Of a stretch of DNA of 8,271 nt, positions 1 through 7,430 are shown piece after piece (within the stretch, counting starts at the first letter, position 1; every line of letters begins with the position of its first letter). Both the position numbers and the translations under genes were made by a program. Origin of the DNA: Lachnospiraceae bacterium (GTDB lineage Bacteria > Bacillota > Clostridia > Lachnospirales > Lachnospiraceae); assembly GCA_021204285.1 (NCBI GenBank), contig JAJPZP010000088.1, forward strand, positions 1 through 8,271. The letters run 5' to 3'. The notes beneath the pieces are model-generated. The model saw nothing but the letters and a program-made list of their open reading frames with translations, was not told the DNA's origin and searched no databases.

Positions 1-1
1 C

Positions 2-1174
2 ATTTTTATTTATATGTACGGCGGCACGAAATACGCGTATTATACCAAGGGTCAGCTTATTCTGTCACAGACTCTGGGCTCCCTGTTCGCGAATGCGGTG
101 ATGTATATTCAGATCATCATGGTGTTTGGCCGTTTTCCGTTTCCGACAGCGTGGCCGATGGTTGTGCTGTGCGGCGTGGATCTGATCGTCGCCGCGATCG
201 TGAACCAGCTTTCAGACGGGATGCTCCGGCGGCTGTTTCCGCCAAAGAGGCTGCTGCTGGTCTGCGATGCCCAGTACCGGGAAGATCTTGCGCAGAAGCT
301 TTCCGTGCGTAAAGATTTATACGAGATCACCCGCTGTGTTCCGACGTCGGAGCCATTGGCAAGTCTTCAGAGGGAGATCCAGAACTGTGATGCGATGATG
401 CTCTATGGACTGGACGAGCAGAAGCGGAATATACTGGTGAAGTTCTGCTATGAGCAGTCGATCCGCGTCTATATTGCGCCCGAGATCTCGGATATTCTGC
501 TGCGCGGCGCAGACCGGGTGCATTCTTTTGACACGCCCTTCCTGCTGCTGCGCAACTCCGGACTGTCTTTTGAACAGCGCATTGCAAAGCGGGCGATGGA
601 CATCGCGATCTCCGCGCTGCTCCTTATCATCGCGTCGCCGTTTATGCTGCTGACCACGATTGCGATTAAAGCGGAGGATGGCGGACCGGCGCTCTATAAG
701 CAGGAGCGTGTGACGATTGGCGGAAAGAAATTTTATATTTATAAGTTCCGCAGTATGATCGTGGATGCGGAAAAATACGGCGCGCAGTTTTCTACAAAGA
801 ATGACAGCCGTATCACGAAGGTTGGGCACTTTATCCGCGCGACCAGGCTGGACGAGCTGCCGCAGCTTTTCAATATTCTGAAGGGAGACATGAGTAGCGT
901 CGGACCGCGTCCGGAGCGCCAGCAGTACATTGAGGAGTTCTGCCGCGAGACACCGGAATTTATCTATCGGCTGAAAGTGAAGGCGGGACTGACCGGCTAT
1001 GCCCAGATCTACGGGAAGTACAATACGACTCCGCTGGACAAGTTGAAGCTTGATCTGATGTATATCGAGAGCTACTCGATTTTACTGGATATCCGCCTGA
1101 TTTTCCTGACGCTGAAGATCATGTTCACGAAAGACAGTACGGAGGGAGTGGAGGACGGACAGAACCATGCGTAG
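2..1174 (+). CDS. Polyprenyl-phosphate sugar-1-phosphate transferase (initiating enzyme), 5'-partial
   Basis: This membrane enzyme transfers a sugar-1-phosphate from a UDP-sugar to undecaprenyl phosphate, the first step of a lipid-linked repeat unit. The frame is open to the left edge, so the ATG at 14 is probably internal. Full family members are about 460 residues with four N-terminal membrane helices, and only two are seen here (about residues 15-38 and 46-63, counting from that ATG). A Rossmann-like middle region follows (about 78-180). The C-terminal bacterial sugar transferase domain then has a hydrophobic re-entrant segment (about 192-215), KFRSM (244-248), the catalytic Asp-Glu pair in LDELPQL (bases 851-856), VGPRPE (296-301) and LTGYAQ (from 326). 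All the usual motifs of an active enzyme are present. It overlaps the next gene by 8 bases. The sugar it transfers cannot be read from the sequence. The family call is firm. Confidence 0.95.
   Translation: MFIYMYGGTKYAYYTKGQLILSQTLGSLFANAVMYIQIIMVFGRFPFPTAWPMVVLCGVDLIVAAIVNQLSDGMLRRLFPPKRLLLVCDAQYREDLAQKLSVRKDLYEITRCVPTSEPLASLQREIQNCDAMMLYGLDEQKRNILVKFCYEQSIRVYIAPEISDILLRGADRVHSFDTPFLLLRNSGLSFEQRIAKRAMDIAISALLLIIASPFMLLTTIAIKAEDGGPALYKQERVTIGGKKFYIYKFRSMIVDAEKYGAQFSTKNDSRITKVGHFIRATRLDELPQLFNILKGDMSSVGPRPERQQYIEEFCRETPEFIYRLKVKAGLTGYAQIYGKYNTTPLDKLKLDLMYIESYSILLDIRLIFLTLKIMFTKDSTEGVEDGQNHA
1150..1154 (+). promoter_or_regulatory. Probable ribosome binding site (GGAGG) for the 1167 glycosyltransferase
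   Basis: GGAGG lies inside the end of the upstream gene, 12 bases before the ATG at 1167. The spacing is on the long side, so translation may also depend on coupling through the 8-base overlap. Confidence 0.5.
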
Positions 1175-2423
1175 ATTCTGGATTTTCAATCATTATGCGA
1201 CGACGCCGCAGACCGGTCCCCTGCTCCGTCACTTTTACTTTGCGGAATATCTGAAGGAGAAGGAGATCGAGACGACGGTTTTTGCGGCGAATGAACTGCA
1301 TCAGACCGGCAGTACGGTCGACACGCAGGGCGCGCCGTATTTCAGAACCCGGGAGGAGGGCGTTCCCTTCGTTTTTGTATGCACGAGCAAGTATCAGGGC
1401 AATGGTCTTTCCCGTGTGCGGAATATGCTCTCTTTTTTCTTCGGGCTGCTGCGCATCAGCGGGAAATACGCAAAACAGTACGGAAAGCCGGATGTGATCA
1501 TGGGTTCGAGCGCCCATCCGCTGACGAGCATTGCGGGCATCCTGATTGCACGGAGGTTTCATGTCCCGGCGATTGTCGAGGTGCGCGACCTCTGGCCGGA
1601 GGCGATCTTCTCCGTCGGCAAGCTGAAGATGGAGAGCCTGCCGGGACGCCTCTTAAGCGCCGGGGAGAAGTGGATGTATGTTCACGCGGAGGCGATCGTC
1701 TTTACGAAGGAAGGAGACGTCGACCACATCAAGGAGATGGGCTGGGATAAGGAGCACGGCGGGAAGATTGATCTTGGAAAATGTCATTATGTCAATAATG
1801 GCGTGAATCTCGTTGATTTCTATGCGAACCTGGAACACGACATTCTGCCGGATCCGGACCTTACGGACGAGAGCTTCCGGGTGACTTATACCGGGACCGT
1901 GCGGCCGGTTAATAATGTGGGAAATCTGCTCGACACGGCAAAGCTCCTGAAAGAGCAGAAAGATATCCGCTTTCTGATTTTTGGCGGCGGCAGCGAACTG
2001 GAGACGCTGAAAAAACGCGCGGCGGACGAAAAGATTGACAATGTGGTCTTCAAGGGTTTTGTGGAAAAGAAGTATATTCCGTATATTCTCAGTCGCTCTT
2101 CGGTGAATGTACTGAACTATTCGCAGTCCAACTACAACTGGTCGCGCGGGAACAGTTCGAATAAGCTGTTTGAGTACATGGCGAGCGGTAAGCCATTGAT
2201 CTCCACCGTACGGATGGGCTACAGCATTCTGGATCGTTATGAGTGCGGCCTTTCGCTTGACGAGTGCACGCCGCAGGCTCTGGCGCGCGAGATCCTGCGC
2301 ATTCACGACATGCCGCAGGAAGCCTACGCGCAGATGGCGGAGAACGCGCGGGAGGGAGCGAAGGATTTCGATTTCCCCGTCCTGACGGAGAGGCTGTATC
2401 AGGTGATCGAGAGTGTCCGGTAA
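1167..2423 (+). CDS. Glycosyltransferase family 4 (WbuB-like), GT-B fold
   Basis: Predicted cytoplasmic retaining glycosyltransferase that adds a sugar from a nucleotide donor to the growing lipid-linked repeat unit. At 418 residues it has the normal length for a complete GT4 protein. The N-terminal acceptor domain opens with a hydrophobic strand and an NHYA..P..G..RH-like signature (from about residue 8), and contains the VRDLWPE segment (D141-E145) seen in WbuB-type transferases. The C-terminal donor domain begins near VTYTGT (239-244), has a GGGSE loop, and carries SSNKLFEYMASGKP (330-343), where E336 lies in the usual donor-binding region. The ATG overlaps the upstream stop by 8 bases and the C-terminus overlaps the next start by 11. 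Donor and linkage are unknown; GlcNAc-, FucNAc- or ManNAcA-type sugars are all possible. The WbuB resemblance is from motif recognition, not a search. Confidence 0.92.
   Translation: MRRFWIFNHYATTPQTGPLLRHFYFAEYLKEKEIETTVFAANELHQTGSTVDTQGAPYFRTREEGVPFVFVCTSKYQGNGLSRVRNMLSFFFGLLRISGKYAKQYGKPDVIMGSSAHPLTSIAGILIARRFHVPAIVEVRDLWPEAIFSVGKLKMESLPGRLLSAGEKWMYVHAEAIVFTKEGDVDHIKEMGWDKEHGGKIDLGKCHYVNNGVNLVDFYANLEHDILPDPDLTDESFRVTYTGTVRPVNNVGNLLDTAKLLKEQKDIRFLIFGGGSELETLKKRAADEKIDNVVFKGFVEKKYIPYILSRSSVNVLNYSQSNYNWSRGNSSNKLFEYMASGKPLISTVRMGYSILDRYECGLSLDECTPQALAREILRIHDMPQEAYAQMAENAREGAKDFDFPVLTERLYQVIESVR
2401..2406 (+). promoter_or_regulatory. Ribosome binding site (AGGTGA) that supports the GTG start at 2413
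   Basis: AGGTGA sits 6 bases before the GTG at 2413, within the last codons of the upstream glycosyltransferase. The good spacing is the main support for a GTG start here. The first residues it gives, a basic amphipathic segment ending in LLRNRL, look like the usual beginning of this heparinase-like family. Confidence 0.6.
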
Positions 2424-4071
2424 ATTAAATAAATATTACAATACCTTAAAATATCTGAAGAAAAGTCAGCTCCTTTATCTGCTGCGAAACCGCCTGCGCC
2501 GCGGAAAAGCCGTAAAGACGTCGGTGCCGGCGCCGGGGCGCTTCAGGCTTCCCCTGTGGTGGGAGGAGCTGGATGCGGATCTGGCTTATCTTCAGCGCTT
2601 CGACGCGGAGGAGATTCTCCGGGGAAATGTAACATTGCTGCATGAATCCCGGGACACGGCCGGGGAGCGCTCTCATCTCTGGAGCTTCAATCTGCATTAT
2701 CTGGAATATCTGATCCCGCTTGCGGCCGCATACCGCAGAACCGGTGAGGAACGCTGGTACGCGGGTTTTAAGAATTACTGTCTTTGCTGGATCCGGGACA
2801 ACCGATCCGGCACCGGGGATGGCTGGCACCCCTACACGATCTCGCTTCGCCTGACCAACCTTCTGATCTGTATGGACGGTTTTGGTGAAATCCTGGAGAA
2901 GGATGAGGAGTTTGTGCGGGAACTCAGCGACAGTATGTATGCGCAGTATCTGCATTTACAGAGGAATCCTGAGCGGCATCTCCTCGCAAATCACTATTTT
3001 GAAAATCTGAAGGCGGTTCTTCTTGGGAGCCTTTACTTTCAGGAGGAAAGTACCTATAATAAATACCGGGTTCTTTTAAAGCGCGAGATCGCGGAACAGA
3101 TTCTGCCGGACGGCCTGCACTATGAGAGAAGCCTCATGTACCACAAGATCATCCTGGAGGATCTGATGCGTGTAGCGGGAGCTCTGTCCGGCATTGATGA
3201 CGATTTTGGCAGAGAACTCCTGGAGCCGATACAGCGCATGGCAGACGCCATGTACGCGCTGGAGGAGGGCGTCGGGCGCACGCCGCTTTTCAACGACGCA
3301 GGCGACAATGTTGCACGGCCGATGGAAAGCCTGTTGAACGGCCTGCGGGAGCAGTTGGGAATGGTGCCTGCCCATCCGGAAAAAAGGGATTTTCCTGACG
3401 CCGGATATTATTGTCTGGAGAATGGCGGTATCAAGATCCTGATGGACGTGGGAAAGATCGGCCCGGATTTTGCCGTGGGACACGGACACTGCGACGCGCT
3501 GAGCTTTGAACTGTCGCTTCAGGGAAAACCCTTGTTTGTGAATGCCGGAACGGGGTTGTATCAGGGAGCGCTGCGTCCCTGGTTCCGAAGTACAGTGGCG
3601 CACAACACGGTCGTCATCGACGGACAGGAACAGTCGGAGTGCTGGGGGGACCACCGGGTGGCAAGGCGGACCGCAGAGGGCGCGGGGGACTGCGGGGACG
3701 GCTGGATGGAAGGAAGTCTCATCACCAGTGCCGGGAAGTGGCAGAAAAGGCGGATGGAGCTGAAAGAGGACGGCAGCGTGCGGATTTCGGATACCGTGCA
3801 CGGGCAGGCGCAGGCGTATCTGCATCTGGCACCGGAATATCAGTATGTCCTGCAGGACCATGCAGTTCTGGTGACCCGAAATCACGAGCCGGTGTGCGTG
3901 ATCGTTCCTGACGGAAGTGATAAGGTCCAGATTCATCCGGATGGAAACCTGGCGTTATATGCGCCGGATTTTGGCCAGATAAAGAAGGTACAGGCGCTGG
4001 AGATCTCCTGGGAAGGGGACGGGACGCCGCACGTGATACAGATAGATTTTACAAGGAGAGAAGAACGATGA
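2413..4071 (+). CDS. Heparinase II/III-family protein (putative uronan lyase) without a signal peptide
   Basis: The family cleaves uronic-acid-containing glycans by beta-elimination. This 552-residue protein has the expected two parts. An N-terminal alpha-toroid region carries WSFNLHY (90-96), GWHPY (137-141), NHYFEN (193-198) and YERSLMYH (237-244). A C-terminal beta-sandwich region carries GHGHCDALSFEL (from 356), NAGTGLY, and VAHNTVVIDGQ (H397, N398). Asn193, Tyr237 or Tyr243 and His397 are candidate active-site residues by analogy with PL12/PL15-type lyases, but I could not align them. The N-terminus is basic and lacks a hydrophobic signal segment, so the protein looks cytoplasmic, unlike degradative lyases. 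It starts at GTG, overlaps the upstream gene by 11 bases and the downstream gene by 4 (ATGA). Being inside a biosynthetic operon and next to a uronate-donor dehydrogenase suggests it edits or limits the polymer made here. A non-catalytic or transferase-like role cannot be excluded. Confidence 0.88.
   Translation: MSGKLNKYYNTLKYLKKSQLLYLLRNRLRRGKAVKTSVPAPGRFRLPLWWEELDADLAYLQRFDAEEILRGNVTLLHESRDTAGERSHLWSFNLHYLEYLIPLAAAYRRTGEERWYAGFKNYCLCWIRDNRSGTGDGWHPYTISLRLTNLLICMDGFGEILEKDEEFVRELSDSMYAQYLHLQRNPERHLLANHYFENLKAVLLGSLYFQEESTYNKYRVLLKREIAEQILPDGLHYERSLMYHKIILEDLMRVAGALSGIDDDFGRELLEPIQRMADAMYALEEGVGRTPLFNDAGDNVARPMESLLNGLREQLGMVPAHPEKRDFPDAGYYCLENGGIKILMDVGKIGPDFAVGHGHCDALSFELSLQGKPLFVNAGTGLYQGALRPWFRSTVAHNTVVIDGQEQSECWGDHRVARRTAEGAGDCGDGWMEGSLITSAGKWQKRRMELKEDGSVRISDTVHGQAQAYLHLAPEYQYVLQDHAVLVTRNHEPVCVIVPDGSDKVQIHPDGNLALYAPDFGQIKKVQALEISWEGDGTPHVIQIDFTRREER
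4053..4059 (+). promoter_or_regulatory. Ribosome binding site (AAGGAGA) for wecC
   Basis: This near-consensus Shine-Dalgarno sequence lies in the last codons of the heparinase-like gene, 8 bases before the ATG at 4068. It fixes the wecC start and suggests strong translation of the dehydrogenase on top of ATGA coupling. Confidence 0.75.
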
Positions 4072-5291
4072 TCAACGTAGTTGGGCTTGGCTATATCGGC
4101 TTGCCGACGGCTCTGATGTTCGCCGCGCACGGTGTGGAGGTTGTCGGTACGGATTACAACCGGGAGCTTGTTGACACGCTGCAGGCGGGACGAACGACTT
4201 TCGAGGAGGACGGTCTTGACGAACTTTTTGCGGAGGCGGTAGAAAAGGGCATCCGTTTTTCCCATGAATACCAGAGCACGGACATGTATATCGTGTCCGT
4301 GCCGACGCCCTACGACAAGGCGAGCAAGAAGGTGGATGCCAGCTTTGTAGTTGCCGCGGTGAAAAATGTCATGGAAGTCTGCCCGAAGGGGGCGGCGATC
4401 GTGATCGAGTCCACGATCTCGCCGGGGACGATTGACTGCCATGTGCGTCCTGTCGTGGAAGCGAGCGGTTTTGTGATCGGGGAGGACGTTCATCTCGTTC
4501 ACGCGCCGGAACGCATCATTCCGGGAAACATGGTCTACGAGCTGAAGCACAACTCGCGCACCATCGGCGCGGACAGCCGCGAGGTCGGAGAGCGGGTGAA
4601 GGCGCTGTATGCGTCCTTCTGCGAGGGAGAGATCGTCGTGACGGATATCCGCACCGCAGAGATGACAAAGGTTGTTGAGAATACCTTCCGCGATATCAAT
4701 ATTGCTTTTGCGAACGAACTGGCGAAGATCTGCCGTTCCGACAATATGGACGTCTACGAGATTATCCGCATCGCGAACAAGCATCCGCGCGTGAACATTC
4801 TCTCGCCGGGACCGGGTGTGGGCGGCCATTGTATTTCCGTCGATCCCTGGTTCCTGGTCGGGGACTATCCGGGGCTCTCGAACATTATCCTGGCGGCGCG
4901 GAAGATCAACGACTCCATGCCGGATTTTGTGCTGGAGCGCATTCATGACATCATGAAGGAAAATCAGCTGACCGACGTCGGACGCGTCGGCCTCTATGGC
5001 CTGACTTATAAAGAAAATGTGGACGACACGCGCGAGAGCCCGACGCTGCAGATGCTGGAGAGCATGGAACGGCACCTGACAGGAGGGAATATCAAGGTTT
5101 ATGATCCTTATGTGAGAAAGGATATTGTCTCCAACCAGTACCATGATCTGGACGCATTTCTTGGGGATGTGGACATGGTGGTGCTGCTGGTCGGGCATGA
5201 TGAGATTAAGGAGAATATGGACAAGCTCAGGGGGAAGATTGTGCTGGATACGAGGCATATCTGCTTCCTTGACGGGGTTTATCGCCTGTAG
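4068..5291 (+). CDS. wecC: UDP-N-acetyl-D-mannosamine dehydrogenase (WecC type)
   Basis: Cytoplasmic NAD-dependent four-electron oxidation of UDP-N-acetyl-D-mannosamine to UDP-N-acetyl-D-mannosaminuronate, a donor for charged surface polysaccharides. The 407 residues match the UDP-glucose/GDP-mannose dehydrogenase superfamily in length and order: N-terminal NAD Rossmann motif GLGYIG (6-11), the VPTP segment, ESTISPGT near residue 120, the central domain with catalytic K201 and N205 spaced as in UDP-glucose dehydrogenase, GPGVGGHC with the nucleophile C255 followed by SVDPWFLV as in WecC, and a C-terminal UDP-binding domain with YKENVDDTRESP. The APERIIPG segment also points to the N-acetylhexosamine branch. 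UDP-GlcNAc or UDP-GalNAc dehydrogenase (WbpA/TviB type) is the main alternative. The matching 2-epimerase (WecB/MnaA) is not in the window. It starts inside the upstream stop (ATGA) and is followed by an 18-base gap. Confidence 0.93.
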   Translation: MINVVGLGYIGLPTALMFAAHGVEVVGTDYNRELVDTLQAGRTTFEEDGLDELFAEAVEKGIRFSHEYQSTDMYIVSVPTPYDKASKKVDASFVVAAVKNVMEVCPKGAAIVIESTISPGTIDCHVRPVVEASGFVIGEDVHLVHAPERIIPGNMVYELKHNSRTIGADSREVGERVKALYASFCEGEIVVTDIRTAEMTKVVENTFRDINIAFANELAKICRSDNMDVYEIIRIANKHPRVNILSPGPGVGGHCISVDPWFLVGDYPGLSNIILAARKINDSMPDFVLERIHDIMKENQLTDVGRVGLYGLTYKENVDDTRESPTLQMLESMERHLTGGNIKVYDPYVRKDIVSNQYHDLDAFLGDVDMVVLLVGHDEIKENMDKLRGKIVLDTRHICFLDGVYRL

Positions 5292-5297
5292 AAAAAT

Positions 5298-5303
5298 GAG
5301 GAA
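5298..5303 (+). promoter_or_regulatory. Ribosome binding site (GAGGAA) for the fused oxidoreductase
   Basis: GAGGAA lies 6 bases before the ATG at 5310, within the only intergenic gap in the window (5292-5309). It supports 5310 as the start. The gap holds nothing else that I can recognise. Confidence 0.65.
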
Positions 5304-5309
5304 TGTCGG

Positions 5310-7430
5310 ATGAAGCAATTATTTTTGAATGTAAATGATGGAAGCGTGCGGCTGCTTGACCAGCCTGCTCCTACGGTGAAGGAAAATATGGCGCTGGTCG
5401 AAAGTCTTTACACGGTCGTCAGTGCGGGTACGGAGCGCGGACTGACTTCTTTTGGCGGGAAAAATCTGGTGCAGAAGGCGCTCGAGCGCCCCGATCAGGT
5501 AAAAAAAGTACTCGACAAGGTCGTTTCGGACGGACCGCTGACCGCGCTTGAGAGTACGTTTAACAAGCTCGCGGAGCCGATGCCGATGGGATATTCGGGC
5601 GTTGGCCGTGTCATCGCCTGCGGGCGCGGCGTGACGGAAGTGCAGGCTGGGGATCTGGTCGCGATGGTCGGGACAGCCTACCACTGCGAGATTAACCGGG
5701 TCAGCCGGACGATGCTGACGAAGGTGCCGGAGGAGCTCACCGATTACCGGCAGGCGGCTTTCTGTGCGCTCGGCGGGATCGCGCTGGAGGGAATCCATCA
5801 GGCGGAAGTTGTGCCGGGAGAGACGGTAGCGGTGATTGGACTGGGCCTCGTCGGCCAGATTGTCTGCCGTATCCTGAACGCCTACGGCTGCGACGTAATC
5901 GGCTATGATGTCGTGGACAAGAGTATGGAGGGCACGCGCCTTCTCAGCTTTATCAATTCCAATGATGACAGTGCGGCGGATATGACGAAGTCGCTGACAC
6001 ACGGGCGTGGCGTGGACAAGGTGATCATCACGGCGGCAGCGGATTCCAATGCGCCGATGGATCTCGCGGCAGCGATCACACGCGACCGCGGCATCATCTG
6101 CATGATCGGTGTGACGCAGATGAATATCGACCGCAGGCCCTACTATGAGAGAGAGCTGTCATTCCGGATCGCGCGTTCCTATGGTGCAGGGCGCTATGAC
6201 TCTACCTATGAGGAGCAGGGCATCGACTATCCGATCGGTTATGTGCGCTTTACGGAAGGGCGCAATATCGAGGAGTTTGTGCGTCTGCTCGCACAGAAGC
6301 GCGTCGACGTGTCCGATCTCATCACACATGAGATTCCCTTTGCGGATGCTGCGGGCGCCTACGAGATGATCACGAAGAATCCGAATCATGAGCGTTATAT
6401 CGGCGTTCTTCTGAAATATGAAGAAAATCAGGAAAAATGGAAGGATACCGTCGGAAATGCGGCGAAGAAGACCGTGTCTGGCGATGCGATCCGCCTCGGT
6501 CTCATCGGCGCGGGCAATTTCGCGCGCAGCACGATGCTGCCGATCATGAAGGAGAGCGGGAAATTTGCGTTCCGCGGCCTGGCCACGACCGGCGGGGTCG
6601 GCGCGGCGCAGGCGAATGCCGGCACGCCCTTCAGCTACACGACGAATAATTATAAAAAACTGCTGGAGGATCCAGACATCGATCTGATCGCGGTCTCCAC
6701 GCAGCACAGCAGCCACGCGAAATTTGTTGTCGAGGCGCTGGAGGCGGATAAAAATGTGTACTGTGAGAAGCCGCTCTGCCTCACACTGGAGGAGCTGGAG
6801 AAGGTGAAAACAGCCTATGAGCAGTCGAAGGGAGAACTCTTCGTCGGGTTGAACCGCCGTTACGCGCCGCTCTCCCGGCAGCTGAAGAAGGAGATGAAGA
6901 CCGACCAGATTCCTGCGGTCTATGATTTCATCGCGAATGCCGGATTCATCCCGCAGAAGCACTGGGTCCATGACGAGGCTGCGGGCGGCGGCCGGATTCT
7001 CGGCGAAGCCTGCCATTTCGTCGACCTGATCCAGTATCTTGACGGGAGTGAGCTTCTCGATCTTACTGTGACGGCGGCGAAGAACGACGCCTACCCGATG
7101 AATGACAACGTGCTGATCACGCTGTGCTTCGCATCGGGCGCGATCGGTAATATCGTCTACTCCTCGATGGGCTCAAAGCGCTACCCGAAGGAGCAGCTCA
7201 GAGTCCTCTCAAACGGCACGGTCTGCGAGCTGGACAACTTCATCCGACTGCGCAAATTCGGCGCTTCGAAGACCACAGCGCATCAGCTGAAGCAGGATAA
7301 AGGCATCAAAGCGGAATATGAATCCATTTACCGCGTCCTGAAGGGAAAGAAAAAGAACGCGGCGCTTGCGGACGCTTTCCGAGCCCAGGAGCTGCTGATC
7401 CGTGCGATGCAGAAAGTGATGGAAGCATGA
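5310..7430 (+). CDS. Two-domain oxidoreductase: MDR dehydrogenase fused to Gfo/Idh/MocA oxidoreductase
   Basis: This single 706-residue protein joins two NAD(P)-binding enzymes. Residues 1 to about 370 form a medium-chain (alcohol) dehydrogenase-like domain with its nucleotide motif GLGLVG at 177-182. The usual zinc ligands look absent: SAGTE (38-42) occupies the place of the catalytic Cys region, and GYSGVG (94-99) has Tyr95 where His is normal. After a linker of about 25 residues, residues 395-706 form a Gfo/Idh/MocA domain with GLIGAGNFA (397-405), EKP (486-488, K487 the usual catalytic lysine), GLNRRYAP, and GEACHFVD with H569. Such bi-domain proteins are known from polysaccharide clusters but the reaction is, to my knowledge, not settled. 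Sugar oxidation by one domain and reduction by the other is an inference. A zinc-dependent role for the first half is unlikely from the missing ligands. It overlaps the next gene by 4 bases. Confidence 0.92.
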   Translation: MKQLFLNVNDGSVRLLDQPAPTVKENMALVESLYTVVSAGTERGLTSFGGKNLVQKALERPDQVKKVLDKVVSDGPLTALESTFNKLAEPMPMGYSGVGRVIACGRGVTEVQAGDLVAMVGTAYHCEINRVSRTMLTKVPEELTDYRQAAFCALGGIALEGIHQAEVVPGETVAVIGLGLVGQIVCRILNAYGCDVIGYDVVDKSMEGTRLLSFINSNDDSAADMTKSLTHGRGVDKVIITAAADSNAPMDLAAAITRDRGIICMIGVTQMNIDRRPYYERELSFRIARSYGAGRYDSTYEEQGIDYPIGYVRFTEGRNIEEFVRLLAQKRVDVSDLITHEIPFADAAGAYEMITKNPNHERYIGVLLKYEENQEKWKDTVGNAAKKTVSGDAIRLGLIGAGNFARSTMLPIMKESGKFAFRGLATTGGVGAAQANAGTPFSYTTNNYKKLLEDPDIDLIAVSTQHSSHAKFVVEALEADKNVYCEKPLCLTLEELEKVKTAYEQSKGELFVGLNRRYAPLSRQLKKEMKTDQIPAVYDFIANAGFIPQKHWVHDEAAGGGRILGEACHFVDLIQYLDGSELLDLTVTAAKNDAYPMNDNVLITLCFASGAIGNIVYSSMGSKRYPKEQLRVLSNGTVCELDNFIRLRKFGASKTTAHQLKQDKGIKAEYESIYRVLKGKKKNAALADAFRAQELLIRAMQKVMEA

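Noticed and set aside
3076..3936. 286-codon minus-strand frame within the heparinase-like gene
   Set aside because: Codon-aligned antisense shadow of the sense gene, with no recognisable domain.
5296..5313. A five-codon ATG...TGA frame in the gap before the fused oxidoreductase, its stop overlapping the ATG at 5310
   Set aside because: It could act as a coupling mini-frame, but its ATG has no ribosome binding site of its own and the GAGGAA inside it serves the 5310 start. It most likely arises by chance.
3933..5318. 461-codon open frame on the minus strand covering all of wecC
   Set aside because: It is aligned codon-for-codon with wecC, so its stops would need TTA, CTA or TCA sense codons, which these genes rarely use. 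The product is rich in His, Arg and Asp with no recognisable domain, while the + strand frame has every WecC motif.
6159..7016. 285-codon minus-strand frame within the fused oxidoreductase
   Set aside because: Codon-aligned antisense shadow; low-complexity Arg/His/Leu-rich product without motifs.
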